This document shows, in pieces, positions 60,254 through 64,000 of a DNA stretch of 64,000 nucleotides. Source of the DNA: Nocardioidaceae bacterium. GTDB lineage: Bacteria; Actinomycetota; Actinomycetes; Propionibacteriales; Nocardioidaceae. The stretch spans positions 1 to 64,000 of the forward strand of contig JACJWW010000010.1 of the NCBI GenBank assembly GCA_020636935.1, given 5' to 3'. The notes beneath the pieces were generated by a model, which was not told where the DNA came from, made no database searches, and saw only the letters and a list, made by a program, of their open reading frames with translations. The first letter of the stretch is position 1, and every line of letters begins with the position of its first letter. The translations under genes were made by a program, and so were the position numbers.

Positions 60254-60657
60254 TCGTCGCCGCCTTCCTCAGCGAAGTCGGCGGCTTCAGTTGGGGCCAC
60301 CGCCCGGCCAGCGAGTCGCACGAGCGGGAGGGTGATCACTGCCGTGGCGACGAACACCATCAAGTGGAGTGGGCGCGCGCCCGGGGACAGTAGTGCGGCA
60401 CCCGACATCGTGGTGAAGCCCCCCAAGATGCCGGTGCCCAAGAAGACCGGCAGCAGTGAGTGACGTCGTACGACGCCCACGTGCGGCAGCAGGGCCAGCG
60501 CCAGCGAGCCGACCACGTTGATCGCCATGGTGGTCCACAGGGCCGAGCCGATGCTGAGAGTCAGGCCCCATCGAGCCAGTGCGCCGATGGCGCCGCCAGC
60601 GGCTGCAGCCCAAAGACCCCAGCTGAGTTTCGGCGCGACAGCAGCGGGAGGAGGCAC
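60250..60657 (-). CDS. crcB: Fluoride channel subunit CrcB/Fluc (first)
   Basis: 135 residues from GTG 60657. Fluc fold with GALARWGLTLSIGS, NVVGSLALALLPH and GILGGFTTMSGAALLS. An acidic C-terminal tail (TEAADFAEEGGDE) and a Pro/Ala-rich N-terminus extend beyond the usual ~110 residues. Divergent from ndh; overlaps the second crcB by ATGA, so a heterodimer is likely. Confidence 0.92.
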   Translation of the reverse strand: MPPPAAVAPKLSWGLWAAAAGGAIGALARWGLTLSIGSALWTTMAINVVGSLALALLPHVGVVRRHSLLPVFLGTGILGGFTTMSGAALLSPGARPLHLMVFVATAVITLPLVRLAGRAVAPTEAADFAEEGGDE

Positions 60658-60733
60658 GCGTCCATCATGGCGCAGCAGCGATCATCACACTGGGGTGCCT
60701 GAGATCACGGCGCCACAATTTCCTTCAAGCCTG

Positions 60734-62128
60734 ATGCTTTGGGAAAATCGTGAGGTGGACACTGAGACGACCCAGCGCCATCGAGTCGTGGTGATCGGCT
60801 CTGGTTTTGGAGGCCTGTTCGCCACCAAGACCCTGAAGCGCGCAGACGTTGATGTGACGATGATCGCCAAGACGTCACATCATCTTTTCCAGCCTCTGCT
60901 CTATCAAGTGACCACTGGCATCCTCTCCGAAGGTGAGATCGCTCCGCCCACGCGCGAGGTGTTGGCAAAGCAAAAGAATGCCCAAGTGCTGCTCGGTGAG
61001 GTCGACGAGATCGATCTGGCCAACCGCACGGTGTCGCACCACGTCTTGGGTCGGCGTACGACGACCCCCTATGACTCCTTGGTCGTGGCAGCCGGCGCGG
61101 GCCAGTCGTATTTCGGTCATGACGAGTTTGCGCGCTATGCCCCGGGCATGAAGTCGATCGATGATGCCCTAGAGCTAAGGGCTCGCATCTTCGGTGCTTA
61201 TGAATACGCCGAGGTCTCCGCCAATCGTGGCGAGGAGATCGACCATCTGATGACCTTCGTGGTGGTCGGTGCCGGACCCACCGGTGTGGAGATGGCCGGG
61301 CAGATCGCCGAGCTCGCCCACAAGACCTTGCCCACCAACTTTCGGGCGATCGACACCCGTAAGTCGCGGGTGATCCTGATCGACGGGGCCGACCAGGTGC
61401 TGCCTCCCTTCGGAGAGAAGTTGGGTGCGAAAACCCAGCAGGCATTGGAGAAACTCGGCGTTGAGGTGCGGCTCAACACCTTGGTCACCGACGTGGATGA
61501 GCGGGGTTTGACGATCAGGCACACCGAGACCGGCGAGCAGGAGTACGTCGATGCCGTCACCAAGGTGTGGGCCGCGGGAGTGCAGGCTTCCCCGTTGACC
61601 AAGACCTTGAGCGAGCAGACCGGTGCCGAGCTGGATCGCGCTGGCCGGATCGCAGTCAACCCCGATCTCACCCTGCCCGGGCATCCGGAGGTCTTCGTGG
61701 TTGGCGACATGATCGACCTCGATGGTCTGCCTGGTGTGGCTCAGGTCGCGATCCAGGGTGCTCGCTATTCGGCGACGGAGATCAAGCGGCGACTCAAGGG
61801 CAAGCCTGCCCAAGAGCCGTTCAAGTATTTTGACAAGGGGTCGATGGCGACCATCTCACGGTTCAATGCCGTAGCGATGGTCGGCAAGCTGCGACTGACG
61901 GGCATGCTTGCCTGGTTGATGTGGTTGGTCGTGCATCTGGTCTACATGACGGGCTTCAAGAATCAAGTCACCGCCTTGATCCGCTGGGCGGTCACTTTCA
62001 TCGGCAATGATCGTTCTGAGCGCGCGGTGACCATGCAGCAGCTCTTCGCCAGACAGGCGATCGAGAGGTTGAAGAGCGGGCCGGCCTCGCTGATCTCTGA
62101 TGACGATCAGCGGGCTTCCTCGAGTTGA
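60734..62128 (+). CDS. ndh: Type II NADH dehydrogenase
   Basis: 464 residues from ATG 60734; GTG 60755 would give 457. FAD site VVIGSGFGGLFATKTLK, NADH site VVVGAGPTGVEMAGQIAEL, and VFVVGDMIDLDGLPGVAQVAIQGA (FAD second site with conserved Gln-Gly-Ala). A C-terminal hydrophobic helix pair (MLAWLMWLVVHLVYM) gives membrane association. It oxidises NADH and reduces menaquinone without pumping protons. Divergent from the CrcB pair. Confidence 0.95.
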   Translation: MLWENREVDTETTQRHRVVVIGSGFGGLFATKTLKRADVDVTMIAKTSHHLFQPLLYQVTTGILSEGEIAPPTREVLAKQKNAQVLLGEVDEIDLANRTVSHHVLGRRTTTPYDSLVVAAGAGQSYFGHDEFARYAPGMKSIDDALELRARIFGAYEYAEVSANRGEEIDHLMTFVVVGAGPTGVEMAGQIAELAHKTLPTNFRAIDTRKSRVILIDGADQVLPPFGEKLGAKTQQALEKLGVEVRLNTLVTDVDERGLTIRHTETGEQEYVDAVTKVWAAGVQASPLTKTLSEQTGAELDRAGRIAVNPDLTLPGHPEVFVVGDMIDLDGLPGVAQVAIQGARYSATEIKRRLKGKPAQEPFKYFDKGSMATISRFNAVAMVGKLRLTGMLAWLMWLVVHLVYMTGFKNQVTALIRWAVTFIGNDRSERAVTMQQLFARQAIERLKSGPASLISDDDQRASSS

Positions 62129-62788
62129 TCACTCAAACCTGGATGGGGAGATCACCTCTCGTGCCCACCTGGGCATGATGAACAGCCCCTCGGTCTCGAT
62201 GGTTGGCTCGCCACCTACAGGCCCGAGTTGTCCCTTGACGATGGTCTTGATCCCGTCGGTGGAGTCGATCCATGCGCTGGCTTCAAGGTCGCCAAGTGGT
62301 GTGGGCTTGCGATAATGAGTAGTCAGATAGGCGGTCATCCCTGGGCGCCCTCCGGCCGCGGCGGCTTCTCCCATGACTTGGTCCATGATCAGGGCACTCA
62401 CTCCGCCGTGCACCAAGGTCGGAGGCCCTTCATATAGGGCGTTCAGGTGAAACTTCGCCCAAGCGCGACCGTCGTCGCTGCGCTCGGTGTGCAGGGGTAC
62501 GGCGATCGGATTGCGCATCCCGACGACGGCGTTGCCATAAGCGCGTACGCCACCGTCCTTGTTGACTTGTACGCCGAAAGAGTCGGGGATCATCTCTTCG
62601 CGAAGGAGCGCGTCGATCTCTTTGAGTCGAGCGATCGCGTCGTTGACCTTGGCGGGCGGGATCGTCGTACGCAGGCTGGCTTCGTTGAGTGAACGCATCG
62701 TGTCGGCGAGGCCGCCGTAGACTTCGCGTTCTTCGGCCAGTTGGTCTTCGGTCAACTCAACTTCGCTATAGATGTCAGCCACAACCAA
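62129..62788 (-). CDS. PaaI-type hot-dog thioesterase
   Basis: 219 residues from TTG 62788; GTG 62782 would shorten it by two and there is no ribosome site to decide. The hot-dog core is visible: LVHGGVSALIMDQVMGEAAAAGG (HGG followed by D), YLTTHYRKPTPLGDLEASAWI and TIVKGQLGP. An N-terminal ~65-residue helical extension (LNEASLRTTIPPAKVNDAIARLKEIDALL in part) is longer than minimal PaaI. It would hydrolyse an acyl-CoA in the cytoplasm. Convergent with ndh with the stops abutting. Confidence 0.85.
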   Translation of the reverse strand: MVVADIYSEVELTEDQLAEEREVYGGLADTMRSLNEASLRTTIPPAKVNDAIARLKEIDALLREEMIPDSFGVQVNKDGGVRAYGNAVVGMRNPIAVPLHTERSDDGRAWAKFHLNALYEGPPTLVHGGVSALIMDQVMGEAAAAGGRPGMTAYLTTHYRKPTPLGDLEASAWIDSTDGIKTIVKGQLGPVGGEPTIETEGLFIMPRWAREVISPSRFE

Positions 62789-62804
62789 ATCATAGCCGCT
62801 CCAA

Positions 62805-62873
62805 GATGTGACAGGAGGGCGTTGACTGTCACACGCCCAGATCCAAAATCGGTGGTGTGAGGCCTGTCACATC
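62805..62873. promoter_or_regulatory. Cluster of TGTGACA/TGTCACA half-sites upstream of tRNA-Lys
   Basis: GATGTGACAGG (62805-62815) and CCTGTCACATC (62863-62873) are exact complements 47 bases apart. Between them are CTGTCACAC (62826-62834), a GGTGTGA half (62853-62859) and the dyad GGGCGT/ACGCCC (62817-62822, 62833-62838). It spans the divergent thioesterase start and the tRNA-Lys promoter. Layout suggests a multi-site operator with looping. Confidence 0.55.
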
Positions 62874-62917
62874 AAGGGGTCGGCTAGTCTTTCTGCGATC
62901 GCTCCGCTGATGGGCGA

Positions 62918-62990
62918 GGGCCTCTAGCTCAATTGGCAGAGCAGCGGACTTTTAATCCGCGGGTTGTGGGTTCGAGTCCCACGGGGCCCA
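62918..62990 (+). tRNA. tRNA-Lys (TTT)
   Basis: 73 nt. Acceptor GGGCCTC/GGGGCCC, discriminator A; D-arm AGCTCAATTGGCAGAGC; anticodon loop CTTTTAA (TTT); T-arm GGGTTCGAGTCCC. CCA is not encoded. Clean, stand-alone gene; no integrase nearby in the 1 kb to the window edge. Confidence 0.97.
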
Positions 62991-63267
62991 CTTCTTCTTT
63001 GCGCCCTTGGCCGATGCTGTTGAGGGCCTTGCGGCTCCGCATTCAAACTGCGTAAACGCGCGATCCCCGATGAAGATAGGGAACTGAGAGTCTCAAATCT
63101 GCTCCCCGCAAACCGAGATGATCAGTGGACTAGCCCCCCGAGTGGCGTTGAGCCGGTCCTCCTTGACCCTTCAATGTGACGGCGATTACGTTCGGTCGAT
63201 CCATAGTCCAAGTTGGGTGGGCCGTGGGCTATTTCCAAACGGAAAGCTTATGAAGGGATATCAATCC
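62991..63267. other. Intergenic stretch between tRNA-Lys and the PKD lipoprotein
   Basis: 277 bases. I see no gene. TTTCC-aaac-GGAAA (63232-63245) is a short dyad just before the lipoprotein start, and AAGGGATATCAATCC supplies a ribosome site. No direct repeat of the tRNA-Lys 3' end is visible in the stretch. Confidence 0.6.
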
Positions 63268-64000
63268 ATGAACTCACGTTCGCGTCGCTTCGCCGCGAGC
63301 CTGGTGGCTGTTGTGGGCCTCGTTGCCGCGGGGTGTTCGACCACCCCCGGTGGCCCCGATCCGCAGGCCCCGGTCGCAGCAATCCAGGCGGTGCCCACCA
63401 CGGGCACGGCGCCTTTGACCGTTGACTTCGGGTCAGTTGGCTCAAACGACCCCGATGGCACCATCTCCACGTACTCGTGGAACTTCGGTGATGGTTCGCC
63501 CCTGGAGAATGGTCCGGGTGCTACTCACATCTACACCGCTCCAGGCAACTTCACCGCGACCTTGATCGTCACCGACAACTCAGGCATGACTGGATCGGCG
63601 ACCACCAATATCAACGTGGTTGATCCCGGATCAGGCTGTGCAGCCAACCCCGATCCGCTCGATGCCAATGGCGATGACACCAACTGTGACGGTGTCGACG
63701 GCATTGCGCTGGCGCAGGTGTTGGTCGATGCGGGCAGCGGCTCCGATGTCGGCGCTTGCGGCACGGTCGTCAAGCCATGCGCCACCATCGCCAACGGTGT
63801 TGCCACTGCAACGGCAGCTGGCAAGAACATCATCTTGGTCACGGCTGGTGACTACGATGCGTTCGACATCACCAATGGTCGGATCGTCCGCGGCGGCTAC
63901 AACCCCACCTTCAACGGTCGGATTCCCGCCGGTACTCGCGTGCATGGTGCCCTCGACAGCGCCAACAACACCTACTACGGCGTGCGCGCCAACAACATCA
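63268..64000 (+). CDS. PKD-domain lipoprotein (3' end outside window)
   Basis: Open reading frame from ATG 63268 running off the right edge with no stop; about 244 residues visible. The lipoprotein signal peptide ends LVAAGC (Cys 23, lipobox). A PKD domain follows (about 35-117): APLTVDFGS, SWNFGDGSP, YTAPGNFTATLIVTDNSG. Then a Cys-containing Ca2+-binding-like stretch (ANPDPLDANGDDTNCDGVDG) and the start of a DUF1565/pectate-lyase-like repeat (GACGTVVKPCATIANGV, IILVTAGDYDAFDI). It is an outer-surface lipoprotein, perhaps polysaccharide-binding. It is the opening of a surface gene whose rest is unseen. Confidence 0.85.
   Translation, partial: MNSRSRRFAASLVAVVGLVAAGCSTTPGGPDPQAPVAAIQAVPTTGTAPLTVDFGSVGSNDPDGTISTYSWNFGDGSPLENGPGATHIYTAPGNFTATLIVTDNSGMTGSATTNINVVDPGSGCAANPDPLDANGDDTNCDGVDGIALAQVLVDAGSGSDVGACGTVVKPCATIANGVATATAAGKNIILVTAGDYDAFDITNGRIVRGGYNPTFNGRIPAGTRVHGALDSANNTYYGVRANNI

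Noticed and set aside
60658..60733. Possible fluoride riboswitch upstream of the crcB pair
   Set aside because: A TGATGATCGC string is present but the conserved pseudoknot elements and GG-GATGG start are missing; cannot support it without a covariance search.
62918..63267. tRNA-Lys as an integration site (attachment repeat)
   Set aside because: No direct repeat of the tRNA 3' end and no integrase gene can be seen within the window.

Overview
The window is a chromosomal segment of a high-GC Gram-positive bacterium (Actinomycetota). The evidence is dnaJ-hspR translational coupling, a HAIR-type operator at clpB, a BldC-type regulator, DUF3073 and DUF3151 proteins, a class E sortase, an F420/DDN-type oxidoreductase, a Tad pilus locus without outer-membrane parts, and many GTG/TTG starts with ATGA or GTGA overlaps. 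A Propionibacteriales-like member is my best guess, but nothing here fixes the genus. From memory, the housekeeping order (dnaJ-hspR, clpB, pyrE, trmH, dedA, fba, DUF3151, purA, then purD-B-C-S-Q-L-F-M) resembles the mycobacterial backbone. That makes the interspersed surface-structure loci stand out as accessory insertions.

Layout. 0-7.7 kb: heat-shock genes (dnaJ 3' end, hspR, clpB with a HspR operator), two secreted enzymes (a lysine-rich cutinase-like protein and an NlpC/P60-type protein) and a SixA phosphatase. 8.3-15.6 kb: a minus-strand Tad/Flp pilus operon (flp, tadE, tadG-like, cpaB, cpaE, tadA, tadB, tadC). 15.7-23.1 kb: dapC, class E sortase, pyrE, DedA, SDR, TrmH-type methylase, MFS exporter, fba. 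23.2-27.3 kb: a minus-strand surface operon with two alternate-signal (TasA-like) exported proteins, a SipW-type signal peptidase, an LPQTG protein and a large exported protein. 27.4-51.7 kb: de novo purine synthesis (purA, D, B, C, S, Q, L, F, M) interleaved with a fatty-acyl-CoA ligase, a DUF1906 secreted protein, an IS30 element, aminotransferase, M20 peptidase, rRNA methylase and a three-repeat LPXTG adhesin. 51.9-53.7 kb: DUF3073, bldC, an F420-type reductase and a tRNA-Glu/Asp/Phe cluster. 54.4-59.8 kb: a methyltransferase, two tandem acyl desaturases, their ferredoxin reductase and a divergent PucR-type regulator. 59.9-63 kb: paired fluoride channels, NDH-2, a thioesterase and tRNA-Lys. 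The right edge cuts a PKD-domain lipoprotein that opens at 63268.

How parts work together. HspR probably represses its own operon and clpB. The Tad operon and the SipW operon look like two independent cell-surface fibre systems. Each begins with the small, presumably most abundant, subunit gene, each has a long perfect stem-loop directly after that first gene, and both have a similar A-tract motif upstream. The class E sortase could anchor the LPQTG and LPSTG proteins, although that enzyme class usually prefers LAXTG. The desaturase/reductase set is a complete electron-transfer module for membrane-lipid unsaturation.

The least explained DNA is a pair of about 84-90 bp tripartite palindromes (after the PucR gene, and after purL where the IS30 copy landed inside one). 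In these, outer hairpins flank a central palindrome and the whole is itself an imperfect palindrome.
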